Shown: piece after piece, positions 1-10,860 of the stretch | Numbering within the stretch: position 1 is the stretch's first letter | How the letters are laid out: each line of letters opens with the position of its first letter | The notes under the pieces: model-generated | The model's database searches: none | The model's input: the letters and a program-made list of their open reading frames with translations, nothing else | Told to the model about the DNA's origin: nothing | Source: Rhodeus uyekii | Lineage: Eukaryota; Chordata; Actinopteri; Cypriniformes; Acheilognathidae | NCBI GenBank assembly: GCA_037043235.1 | Contig: JAWRVZ010000014.1 | Span: 2,418,001-2,482,000, forward strand | DNA: 64,000 nucleotides | Direction of reading: 5' to 3' | Program-made: the position numbers and the translations under genes

Positions 1-437
1 GCTTAATGTGAAAGAGCAGTGTATGGATGTGTGTTTATTTGGAGGGATTGTTTTCGGTTTTAGAGGAGGGTGGCTGCTATCGAGTGGGTCCATCCCATTT
101 GAACTCCTGCAGAGAACCTTAACACAGATGTAAAGGTCACAATGAGGTCTACGAAAACTCTGCCCATCTGTCACAAACACTCTATCTTCCTTTCATCTTT
201 TTTTCTCCCTTTCTTTTTCCTCATTCCTGTCATTGTCATACCCCCTCTGAATATCTGTCCTCATGTCCTGCAGTTCCAGCCATTAGATCTGTTTTTACAG
301 TACTCCAATTATATGAAAAACAAATAAACAAAAAACATAATTTACTTACACTGCATTTTTATTTTGGCCTAATCAAAAATCATGATTTCTGGTTTAAACC
401 AGTTTTGTCCAGTTTGTCTAAAAGCAAACAACACTCC

Positions 438-765
438 TGTCACAGTCTAGTCATGATCCTCCTGTTTTGTCCCTCATGTGTTCCCGTAGATGTCTTGTTA
501 GTTAAATTACCCATTTAGTTTGCCACCTGTTTGCAATCTCCTCTTGTATTTAATCCTCCCGTTCTACCATGTCTTTGTCAGTTGTTAAAGTAACGTTATG
601 TGGTTTTGTTGTTGCTCTACGTGTGGATGCCTCCCTTGTTTTGCACCCTTGCGTGCCTTTTGTTTTGCTTTATAATTAAAGTATTTCAGTTTGATTCCTG
701 GTTCTCCACGTCCTTCTCCGCATCACACGCCTGCTACGCCAGCTTCACACACTTCGTCACTTACA
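438..765 (+). repeat. 5' LTR
   Basis: 328-bp long terminal repeat, TG...CA. It contains TTTATAATTAAAG near 669-681, a probable polyadenylation-signal region. It matches the 3' LTR with about two substitutions. Confidence 0.88.
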
Positions 766-803
766 GAACAAATGACCTGGTTCGTCGCCAATAAAGACTG
801 AAA

Positions 804-1895
804 ATGGAGTATTCCACCTCTCCTGCAGCAGAAGAGCGCCAATCTGCCGCAACGCCTGCTCCTCGAGAGGATGACTCTGCGCCCGCCGGAACGCAGCTCG
901 GACCAGTCCACCTCGCTGGTCGAGCTGCGTGCGCGCCCACAGCTCCTCTACCCACTGCAGCGGCTGTTCCCGCGCCTCGACGCCCGTCAGCGCCAGTTCC
1001 CGCGCCTCGACGCCCGTCAGCTCCCGCGGCCCCGCCGGTTCTCCTAGACCTCCCAGAACCTCCGCCTGACCTATTAGACCTCCCAGAGCCTCCGCCGGCC
1101 GCCCGCTATGTACTGTGTTTTCCCCAGGCTGCCCCAACGGCCGCCCATGAACTGTGTTTGCCCCAGGCCGCCCATGAACTGTGTTTGCCCCAGGCCGCCC
1201 ATGAACTGTGTTTGCCCCAGGCCGCCCATGAACTGTGTTTGCCCCAGGCCGCCCATGAACTGTGTTTGCCCCAGGCCGCCCATGAACTGTGTTTGCCCCA
1301 GGCCGCCCATGAACTGTTTTTACCCCAGGCCAAACTCCCTATATTCCCGGGCCTCTGGTTCCTTCCTGACCTCCCAGACCTCCCTGAACCCGAGCCACCA
1401 GAACTCCCACCCAGCCTCCCTCTCCCACCACCTCTACCATGTCTGCACTCTGCCCCGTCTCCTCCTGTGTCCCGCACCCACACTCTAGCTCCCCTCAACA
1501 CCGGGGAGCTGCCATGCGTCGGCGGAACACCGGCATCGCGGGGCATTGAGGTTCCACCTCCGACCTCGGTGCCCCTCATTCCACCTCGGCCCGTCGACGC
1601 ATCGGCGTCACTTCCACTCCTCACTCCCTCAGTCCCACCAGCATCCCTCAGCCTTTCCTCTCCTGCGTGCTCCCTCGTCCCTCCGGTCGTCGGTTGTCGC
1701 CTGGCCTCCACCTGCGGCTCCGGCTGGCTCCCCCCTCCCTCCGGGCCTCCCTTTGTCCTCAGTCCCTCCGCCTCCGAGTCAGTCCTCGGGCCTGCCGCTG
1801 GTCCTTCGGAGGCTCGTCGTTCCAGCTCCTTCTCGGCCTCCGGAGCCAGCGGCATCAATCGGGGTCCTCGGCCCTTCGGTGTCTCCGTGGACTGA
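804..1895 (+). CDS. Proline-rich open frame of the LTR element
   Basis: A 363-codon frame starting MEYSTSPAAEERQ, shortly after the 5' LTR. It is dominated by Pro, Ala, Ser and Leu, with a doubled PAPRRPSAPV block near residues 55-72 and seven copies of a nine-residue unit (AAHELCLPQ, the last with F for C) in its centre. I recognise no CCHC knuckle, capsid domain or enzyme motif. It could be a gag-like product, or a leftover 3' part of a larger element fused to a 5' leader after loss of pol. Because the sequence is GC-rich with few stops, long frames are also open in other frames and on the opposite strand (1106-1984), so openness alone is weak evidence that it is translated. No close homologue comes to mind. 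Confidence 0.4.
   Translation: MEYSTSPAAEERQSAATPAPREDDSAPAGTQLGPVHLAGRAACAPTAPLPTAAAVPAPRRPSAPVPAPRRPSAPAAPPVLLDLPEPPPDLLDLPEPPPAARYVLCFPQAAPTAAHELCLPQAAHELCLPQAAHELCLPQAAHELCLPQAAHELCLPQAAHELCLPQAAHELFLPQAKLPIFPGLWFLPDLPDLPEPEPPELPPSLPLPPPLPCLHSAPSPPVSRTHTLAPLNTGELPCVGGTPASRGIEVPPPTSVPLIPPRPVDASASLPLLTPSVPPASLSLSSPACSLVPPVVGCRLASTCGSGWLPPPSGPPFVLSPSASESVLGPAAGPSEARRSSSFSASGASGINRGPRPFGVSVD
1140..1328 (+). repeat. 27-bp coding minisatellite, seven units
   Basis: Seven tandem copies of a 27-bp unit (core CATGAACTGTGTTTGCCCCA) inside the LTR element. The last copy carries changes (TTTTTA for GTTTGC). Unit length is a multiple of three, so expansion or contraction keeps every frame open. Confidence 0.92.
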
Positions 1896-2150
1896 CTTGG
1901 TTGCCGGGCCCCCTGTCCCACCTGAACCTCCCTGGTCACCTCCCTCTGCCTGGCCCCTGATTCCGCCTGCACCTCCCTGGTCACCTCCTTCTGCCTGGCC
2001 CCTGATCCCGCCTGTTCCCCCCTGGACCTTGTAATTAATTATGGATTCTAGTTTATCGTTCCTTGTCCTGTCCTCCCCCTGGTCCCCCTCCCTCCCTCCG
2101 CTGTTGACCAGTTTTGGCGCGAGGTCGCGCCTTCCGGGAGGGGGAGCTAC

Positions 2151-2478
2151 TGTCACAGTCTAGTCATGATCCTCCTGTTTTGTCCCTCATGTGTTCCCGT
2201 AGATGTCTTGTTAGTTTAATTACCCATTTAGTTTGCCACCTGTTTGCAATCTCCTCTTGTATTTAATCCTCCCGTTCTACCATGTCTTTGTCAGTTGTTA
2301 AAGTAACGTTATGTGGTTTTGTTGTTGCTCTACGTGTGGATGCCTCCCTTGTTTTGCACCCTTGCGTGCCTTTTGTTTTGCTTTATAATTAAAGTATTTC
2401 AGTTTGATTCCTGGTTCTCCGCGTCCTTCTCCGCATCACACGCCTGCTACGCCAGCTTCACACACTTCGTCACTTACA
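2151..2478 (+). repeat. 3' LTR
   Basis: 328-bp copy of the 5' LTR, directly preceded by the purine tract and followed by the ACTCC target duplication. Confidence 0.88.
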
Positions 2479-2483
2479 ACTCC

Positions 2484-3349
2484 ACACAGATATTTTTTAA
2501 ATATTATTTTGCTTGGCACAACAGATCGAGTCAAAGTCTCTTTGTGGCTTTGACATTTAGGCAATTTTGATTTTTATGCTGCTGAATGTTTATGATAGCA
2601 TTACCTTACATTTGTGTAAGCAATTTTCTATTGCTTGTTCCTGCTTGTAAGAACTTGTCAATGTCAGGGAAAGATTTTTTTTAGAGTTGGTCTAAATTAT
2701 CTTATTATAGTAATATGTATAGTAAATGTGCAGTAAGCAAAAACAAGTGAGAGTAAGAGGTACGGTCTGTAAAAACACAGAAACTGGTGAGCCAGAAGGA
2801 TCAACATCTTTGTGAAAATCTGACCTAGGAGAATTGCGACATTCATCTGTTCCTCCTTCCTCTCACACATGTATGCTCTCAGCTTACTCTTTTCCTGTAC
2901 ACCTGTCTTTCTTTCATCACTCTCTCTTTCCTCCTGGCTAACTGGCAGGTGTTCTAAGGTTAGAATCTAAATATGAAGATGAGAGATAGCCTCTCAATGT
3001 TCCAAAAATAATATGCCATGCATTGTAACAGCATGTGTATACATGCATGTCTGTTGTGTAGATTTCTTTGTCTTTGTGTGGAAGTTGTAAGCAGTATTTT
3101 TTTCTTTGCATTCATTTACCTTTTTGTACTGTATTTCCCTTTTGAAAAATAATCTTAAAAACAATGAGGGAGAGCTAAGCATGTAGTCCACTTCAATAGC
3201 AGTCCAGATTGGACTGGATAACGTTGAGAGCATTTTGCAGGAAATGTTTTACTGCCCTGTGATAACCAGCATGCTTTTATACACTACGGTTTGCTTTGGA
3301 AGGAACAACTTGCAACTTCAATTTCCTGAGAGAACTGATGGAAGATTAG
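2484..3349. other. Unannotated intronic stretch
   Basis: AT-rich unique-looking sequence following the LTR element. Nothing recognised. Confidence 0.5.
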
Positions 3350-3612
3350 TTCAGATATGTGATTTGACCTGGACAAAATAGCATTACAAGGACATTTATT
3401 TTCCAGAATTGCACAGAATCACATTGACGAGACAGAACCATGAACTGAACAGAACATGCAGGACTTATACTAGAACCAAAGAGGGAACTAATTAGATAAT
3501 TAACAAGGGACAGATGAATGAGATCATAACAAAGAGGCACATGGGAATAACTAGGTCAATGAAAATAACAGCGGGTGAACACAAAGACAAAGACAAAATG
3601 AACCAAACCCTG
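3350..3612 (-). repeat. LTR-like fragment, minus orientation
   Basis: This stretch has the composition of a reverse-oriented cyprinid LTR: TTTATT (a reversed polyadenylation signal) near 3397, then A- and G-rich sequence with ACAGGACTTATA-type blocks, ending near ACCCTG. No target duplication was found, and its edges are approximate. Confidence 0.35.
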
Positions 3613-3982
3613 CCTATTATGTTATCTTATATTACTTTAGAATGATCACGGTCTGTCTGAATACTATATTCTGATTGGCTGGCAATAAATTAATTTTATA
3701 CACATGTAGTTCCAAGTCAGTTTAATCACTGTTCTATATTAATGCTGTTTTCATCAAAGCACGCACAAACAAATGCCTTTAGAAGATTGCACTGCATCCA
3801 CACAGAAATGTATCATGTATCTGTGACTTTTATTATTAAAATCATAAATTCATTGCAACATAACATTTCTCAGCAATGAGGGGTAACATTGCTGGTTTTG
3901 AAGTAATTAAACTCAAAGCTTCTATTCAAAGTCATGTAATCTTACACACTCTGTGTCTGATTCAAAACAGGCAGCATGCTAG

Positions 3983-5262
3983 TAGAGCTGCAGTAACGCG
4001 TCGACGTCATTGATTACGTTGACTATGTAAATATGTCAACGTACGTGAAATGCATCACAATAATGCCGGTTTCTGCTCCCAGGTGTCACGACTACAAAAA
4101 ACGTAACCTTAACTTTTAACCTCAACTTTAGTCTGGCAACAATGCTTTCAGTGCGTTTGCTAGTGTTTAGAAGTTATTTATGAACATGTAGAGTTTCAAA
4201 ATAAACGCCTAGAAGTACATTGATACTATGCCCGTAAGCGAGTAAATGTGAACTGTCATGGTGAAAGCCGGTGACTACGTTTGTGACTAGCACACACAAC
4301 TACACTGCACGCACACATACACCCATGCTCCTGTAGCCCATACCGGTATTGACAATCTTAAATGTATTGTGTATTGTCTCTGATCATTGTTGTAATTTGT
4401 CCTACATAGTTGATATTGAAGTTTTGGTATCTTTTGTGTTCAGTCAACGTCAACATGTATAGGAGTTTAATAATGAGCATATTGTGTAAGAATCAATCAC
4501 ATTGCCATATATTTGATCCACATAATTTTACGATAACAGTGTTGTGAGCCAGCGAATGTTCTCAAAGAGCCATTTACCAAACCTGCATAGTTGAAAAGTC
4601 TGTTTATTTGTAGATTTGGATTGCCGCCATCTTAGTGGTGCGTCACACTTGCGAGTGACGTCACAGGGGATTCTATTAGTTGTGTTTGTAAAATGTATAC
4701 ATTTATTTTTTATTATATTGTTTTTGCATGTCTGTACTGTTAAGTATTGCCTATTGCATGCATGTTGTTGATATTGTTTACTATTACATATGTGGTTTTA
4801 TGTCAAGTATATTTTCCTTTAAAATGTTTGCCTTTAGGATGGTACAGTCCAAGGGGAGGAGTCGGGTCTATAAAATGGCTCCAAGGGCACAGTATGGGGA
4901 GGGTTATGGTAGTTTGTCTTGGCTGTGTCAGCTGTTGTGACAATACAATCTATGATAAAGCTGAAGCAAGTTTCCTGATGTCATTTTTTTGTTCCATATG
5001 CCGGTCATCCTAACATGAACCATTTTCAGAAAAATACAAGTGGATTTTCATTTATTATTGCAACAAGTCGGTTAAGTAAATCATACTCCAAACTGCGATA
5101 AATAAGTTGTACTTATTTACTGGAAAGATAGCCAAAGGATTAATACGCTAATAAAAAACAACAAGATTAGATTCATCGGAAAAACAATTGTTAAGTTAGA
5201 TGACAAATTGAAAAAATAATTGGTAGATTTATCAACAAAAATAATCGTTAGCTGCAGCTCTA
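3983..5262. mobile_element. hAT-like DNA transposon, non-autonomous
   Basis: Terminal inverted repeats TAGAGCTGCAGTAACG at the left and, reversed, TAGAGCTGCAGCTAACG at the right, differing by one inserted base. The flanking octamers CATGCTAG (3975-3982) and AAAGCTAG (5263-5270) agree at six of eight positions, as expected for an old hAT 8-bp duplication. The 1.28-kb interior has no transposase frame of useful length, only two short overlapping frames near 4728-5013 with no recognisable domain. Confidence 0.75.
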
Positions 5263-5270
5263 AAAGCTAG

Positions 5271-7786
5271 ATCTACCAAATATAGATATAACCATAATTT
5301 TTACCCTTCTGGTCAAATAGTGAGTTGCGATATAAGCTTTATGTTGTAAAAGCTGGCAAATGACCATGATATAAGTGTGATAATCCACTGCTAGCTGTGC
5401 AATTAAACTATTTGAAAGTATTTCGCTTTGTGTCAGTGAAAGTTGTTCTTTGCCTCCACATCCTGCATTAAAATAGTTTAATGCACAGTTAGCCATCCAA
5501 TAAACAATAGCTTTTACTGTAACTTCAATGAAGCAACTAAGCATTCCTTCTTTACTAAAGTGATTACTATTTCAACTAAAGTGAAGATTCGAATGAGTAA
5601 AAGAGGCTTGGGCTCATCTGTTAAACTGTCAATTTGAGAATTGAATCCATAGTGGAAGGAAGTAGTTCCACACACAAGTGGGTTTTTAAAGATACTCTGT
5701 TATTGTTTCTTATTTATTTATTTGTGCCATGGAACTGTAGTATGAATGCAATATCACACTCATATCCATGCAATAAATATCATCACGTCTACGGAAAATC
5801 CCCATAAAACATAAAAATGTGTGTGTGTGTTTAAGAGCCCAGATGCAGACACAGTAGCATTGCTAAAAAGTGACGGTCCATAAAGGCTTCGGAAAACCTA
5901 ACCCCCTCCAAAATTTTCCATTAATAAAATTCCTTGACTCAGAATTAAGGAGAGGAAAGAAATGCAGAATGTCAGTGTCTGTAAAAGCACTTTTTTGTTT
6001 TACCCTAATGTTATTAGCAGAGAGTAAAGGGAAAAAAGACTTTGCATTTAATTTTCTTTTTTTAGATGGAATGAGGAAAACGAAACATAATAAAAAAAGT
6101 AATAATGAAAGCCAAAATTAAAACCCTGAGTGCTATGGAAAAGTCCATATGTTGTGTGTTGTGTCCTAATTAAATTTTATTAAAACATTTTGTTTATGGC
6201 ACTGAAAAATAGCACTTTCTTCTAAACTTTTCCATGAAAGGACTAACAAATAATTGTAGCTGCTATATAAAAGTGTCATTTGTAGACTAGTGTGAATTAA
6301 CAATGACAGAACAATATGAATTAACAACAGCACCCTATAAACCACTACTTCTCACATCTTACAATGTGGAAAATCCTGCAGAAAACACTAGTTTCCTATC
6401 AATACCAATCAAGTCTACAAAACCTCTCAACCTGGTCAAACAGTTCAGATACTGTTCATATGATGTCCGTTTAATCTTAATCTAACTGAATAGATGACTT
6501 TTGTTTATGTTTTCAATAAAAAGAAAAGTAACTTTTAACATAGTAGTAAAAGTGTGACCAAATAAACATACAAAGCCTATAAGTTAACTAATTTACATTC
6601 TGAAAGATCTGTTCAGTGACATAGCTAAAAGCTTTCAATCACTGAAAGGTACAGTAAATGGAGAAAATCCTCTAAATTACAAATTATACAAACAATGAAT
6701 ACATAAATCTTTAAAGCTGAATGGGGGAAAAAAGAAAAGAAAATCTGTTAAAGAGGTTGAATTACTGCAGACAAATGGAAGATGTTAAAAGAGCTGAAAG
6801 ATAACTTAGATGAAAGATTTGCAATTAGAGGCCTCATTCAGAAGCTTCTGTAATTAATCAAGCCGAAGGCTACAAAAAGTTCCTCTATATAGCAGTTTTG
6901 TAAAGACACACACGCACACAGACACACAAACAGTCATTATTGTAAATGTCTGTTGCCTGGAATGAATGTCTACTGGCAGCAGGTGTTAATTCTAATAGGA
7001 AATATGACCTAACCTACCACCCACCCACCCACCAAACACACACACACACGCACGCATACTCAATTCCATGCTTACTTGGACATGAAAAGATTGTCAGGTT
7101 CACTCAGATCACTCTGGGGGAATAGAATAACACAAGTATGTGCTATTTTGTGCTTTAACATTTTCCTCTTCTTTATCTCTCATGTCACCACATGGAATTA
7201 AGTGACCATTCTGCCCTGTGCCAGTGGCTTGTGTATTAGCCTACAAAAGCTCTTCCTGTATGACTGCCTGGGGACAGCAGCTGTTGGTCCCAGCACACAT
7301 GGACTAACAGAGAGCTATGCGTGTGTGTATGAAAAGCATTTGTAAGGTTGACTTTGTCCGTGAACAATTGTTATGTGCCATTCATTTTCCTCAAGCTAAC
7401 CCAGTGCTAATTGGGATTAACATGTGTCTACACTGAAATACCAGAGGACATAAACTCATGTATAAAACATACTCTCACATGAAGAGTTAAAAATCTTGTG
7501 ATGAAACACTTGAGCACAAATGTACTTAACATTTAATAACTCACATAATCCACAATAATGCTTTTTAAATATCAACCACATGTGGATCTTAAGAATATCT
7601 AATTATTTTATATTTAAATAAGATATTTTTAGCTATATTTTGATATTTTATTTGTTATTTATAAAAGTAATATAATCATACAACAAGTCATATAACTGAA
7701 TTTATTATGTGTTTTTTTTTTATGAGACAACTGGCTGTCAATAAAATATAGTTTGATTTACTTACACAAACTTACTAATGTCATGC
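5271..7786. other. Unannotated intronic stretch with microsatellites
   Basis: AT-rich. It includes a short TG run near 5818-5830 and a CCCA/CA run near 7017-7054. Small frames at 5870-6121 and 6303-6485 have no domain or codon signal and are taken as chance. Confidence 0.5.
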
Positions 7787-8081
7787 TGTCACACCACAAG
7801 GACTTTTAATTTGTTTTCATTCAATCACATGTTCCTTTGTTTCAGTTCTCCCACCACACATTAATCACCATGGACACTGATCATCACAGCTGTTAGTCAT
7901 TTCTGTTCATCACCATATGTGCATTTAGTTTTTCCTACTCACTCTTCAGTGGTCGGTTGTTGTTTGGGTTGTTTAAGTGAGTATGCTAACACTGCTGTCA
8001 CGACTCCTGCATCTATATGGATTATCGTTGTTTGTTTCCTTATTAAAGTATTTTTGAAGGCTTCATCATTGTCCCGTGACA
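7787..8081 (+). repeat. Possible solo LTR
   Basis: Starts TGTCACACC and ends CCGTGACA, with ATTAAAG in the last quarter, the layout of fish LTRs. The flanking pentamers do not match, so it may be truncated or old. Confidence 0.4.
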
Positions 8082-8990
8082 ACTAACATATATTTACACT
8101 TAAATGACTTTAAACAAAGAACCTAGACCCAACCAAAAATGGTCGCAGCAAAGAAAATAATAATAAACAATAAACTAGCACTATAATTAAGCACAATTAG
8201 TTAGAATTGCAAAATAAATATGCTTATACATTTATGAAAGCAAGAGAAAATCCATGTTGTTGTTGTCAAAGACCTCTACGGTACTGTGATGCAAATGCAT
8301 CTGTCACTTGGTAGAAGCTAGCCAAATTAACCAGATGCCAATAGGGACAGGTTACATGACATGCCCTCGTCCCAGAAAACCATGAACAAAATTACGCAAG
8401 ATAAAAGACACTACAAGAAAAAAAAATCCATAGAAAAATGGATAATACCCTGGCAGAAAATTATCATCATATTTTCCGTTAGTTTCTGTTGAAAAGCGTG
8501 AAAAAGTATATTGGGGCATATGTTTTATGGCCCTTTCTTAGAGTGCACTACATGTAATGCTACGATGAACATTGTTTAGTATTTAATACAATTAAACATA
8601 ATAGATATGCTTATATATGTATGAGAAATTATTTTGGTCCTGCGTTGGATTGTTCCATAGAAAATCTGATTGCTGATGCAAAACCAGTCCTGCGCTATAT
8701 GCTCATGAAAGCATAATTTCCTGTGAACAGATGGAGAGGAGCAGGAAACAATGGTAATTTACCTGGGTAAAGATATAATTATCCTTCTGCGCTATGGAAT
8801 TTCTGAATGATAATCAGTGCTGATGGTGTAAATGAACGTAAAAAACGTGAAAATTACAAACCACAGAACAGTCAACAAATTAAAAATATCCTGATGTTGA
8901 CATTTCAATATTTGCTTTGTTTGGAGCAGTGAAAGGCCAGAGAAAAATAGGAGGCAAATTAACCAACTGATAAAAGGAAAAGAAGAATAC

Positions 8991-8994
<4 letters not shown>

Positions 8995-9032
<38 letters not shown>
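8995..9032 (+). repeat. (GA)n microsatellite
   Basis: About 38 bp of uninterrupted GA dinucleotides, in a plain intronic stretch (8082-9429). Confidence 0.95.
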
Positions 9033-9036
<4 letters not shown>

Positions 9037-9429
9037 AGTAGTGGCAGACTACGTCATTACAGTTTATTTAGTATCTCCACAGGCAAGAGGGCAGAGAGGA
9101 GAGAGACATGCATACAGGCACAACACATGATCAGTGGTGCTGGGAAGTCTGTTTAACTGTCCGACTTTAGGAAAGAAAATATTGAAGGAATATTCTGTGT
9201 TCAATACCGTCACGACTGATACAATTGAAGTGAATGAGTTTAATTCATAAACTGTAAAACACTTGTTTCAAAAGTAACAAGTATGTAAAAAATAGTAAAA
9301 AGTAACATATGTATGATTTCTGGGTGTAAAAAAATACATCCTAATCTTTTCTGTGTAAAGTTATATCTAATTGCACAACTTTAACATCATAAATGCTAAA
9401 TCTTACAAAAAAGGCCACAAATGTTTCCA

Positions 9430-9885
9430 AGTTGCCAGGTTTTAGAGATCAAGGGAAACGCAGGACAGTCAACACAGGTAGAGTAAATAAGGATCAAACA
9501 AGGCAGTAAATGAGGGAAGACAGGTGGGGCAAATTAATCAATAACGAGGTAACAAAACGGGTGGGGTTACACAATAAACCGGAGAGCACATGGCACAAGA
9601 AAACACACGTGATAAGCCATGTGCCCACACAGAACATGTCATGAACACACAGCCAATGAGAACTCATAAGCCGCCGTTTACACAAAACAATATGACATGT
9701 CCGAATCCTGACACAAAACCAAACTAGACCAACGTGTAAGTATCCGAACACCACACCCCACACACAAGAGAGTTCACGTGGATAGGAGAGTGCATAACTG
9801 GAGATGAAGACACAGCAATACAGTAGCAACAGGGCTCTATCACAAAACGAAGAGTAAACAAGACCGAAGTGACATAACCCTGACA
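9430..9885 (-). repeat. LTR of a fish retroelement, minus orientation (family C)
   Basis: Read on the minus strand it begins TGTCAGGGTTATGTCACTTC at 9885. The same start, with many shared blocks, is seen on the plus strand at about 16463. The inner edge near 9430 is uncertain and no target duplication was identified. The long minus-strand frame at 9494-9886 is not considered a gene. Confidence 0.55.
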
Positions 9886-10599
9886 CAAGTACCTTAATGT
9901 AACATAAATTCTTGCCTTTTTAGAAAAAGAGGTAAGTTTCCGGGAAGTTTTTATTACATCATAATTGCTTTTCGTTGAGCTGACTGGTTTTTGTCTTGTA
10001 TATCTTTAACCAGAAAAAAAACCTCACATCAACGTACTATTAATGAGATGACAATGACAATAATACTGAGTGCCAGACATCATATCCAGTCTCAGGACTG
10101 CAGAGATTAGAAGAGATGTTTTTTTAAACGGGGAAGGAAGGAACCGAGGAAATAAATGCAATTTCCATTTGAGCCATAGTTCTCATCCAAACAGAAGGAC
10201 CATTAGGGAAAGCTAATCGATACATTTCATATTTGCTCTCCCTGTTCGTTGTTGCACTATTCAGTATCGCTTTTAGGCAGTGATGGTATTAGGCACATTA
10301 ACTTAGAATATCATATTATTTTCAAAAGTCACTTGCTTGGTGGCTTAATGTGAAAGAAAATTATTAATCATTAATGTGAAAGAGGAAAGACAATTCTAAA
10401 TAAATTTCTGAGTTGTTAAAAGATGTAAAGTTGTTAAAACAGTTTGCAACAGTTAATGAGGTCCAGGTTAACCTAAAATAACCCTACTTCTTCAGGACTT
10501 CATTAAGACACATTTGACTAGTCATTGACTTGTCATTCAGGCAACCCACCAACTACTCGGTTTTGAAAATATGTCAGACTGAGAAATTATTATATAAAG
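9886..10599. other. Unannotated intronic stretch
   Basis: AT-rich sequence. Nothing recognised. Confidence 0.5.
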
Positions 10600-10712
10600 A
10601 GTTAGTTCAACCAAAAATGAAAATTGTCAACATTTACTCCCCCTCATGTCATTCCAGTTTTATATAACTGTTTTTCTTCAGTGGAAAAAAACAAAAAGAT
10701 AATTATCCCTTT
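10600..10712. repeat. Dispersed fish repeat fragment
   Basis: The run TTCAACCAAAAATGAAAATT followed by CATTTACTCCCCCTCATGTC belongs to a very common interspersed motif of cyprinid genomes. A second, shorter trace occurs near 51123-51170. Family name not known to me with certainty. Confidence 0.5.
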
Positions 10713-10860
10713 AAGTTTGGTTGTCAACTAGTATGTTGTCTATACTCAAAAAGTATCTAGCCAAGACTTTGGACCAATTAACATATTTTGTAAAAATAGA
10801 GCTGAAATTGATGTCACTGGCATTTTAAAGTTCAAAAACGAGTACGAAAGAAGTACTAAA

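Larger units (their letters stand above)
438..2478 (+). mobile_element. Non-autonomous LTR retrotransposon, full structure
   Basis: Two direct repeats, 438-765 and 2151-2478 (328 bp each), begin TGTCAC and end TTACA, so they have TG..CA termini. They flank 1.4 kb of GC-richer sequence. The whole is flanked by a perfect 5-bp target duplication, ACTCC (433-437 and 2479-2483). A purine-rich tract, GGGAGGGGGAGC, sits right before the 3' LTR. The LTRs differ at only about two positions (near 501 and 709), so the insertion is recent. The interior has no protease, reverse transcriptase, RNase H or integrase, only a proline-rich frame; it must have moved with enzymes from a relative. A 5-bp duplication fits Ty3/gypsy, but other LTR groups are not excluded. 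Confidence 0.88.

Noticed and set aside
1106..1984. 292-codon minus-strand open frame across the LTR element
   Set aside because: It lies antisense to the proline-rich frame, in GC-rich DNA where stops are rare and the tandem repeat keeps all frames open. No domain, and wrong strand relative to the LTRs.
9494..9886. 130-codon minus-strand frame
   Set aside because: It coincides with an LTR (family C) and has no protein motif; LTRs of this type are non-coding.
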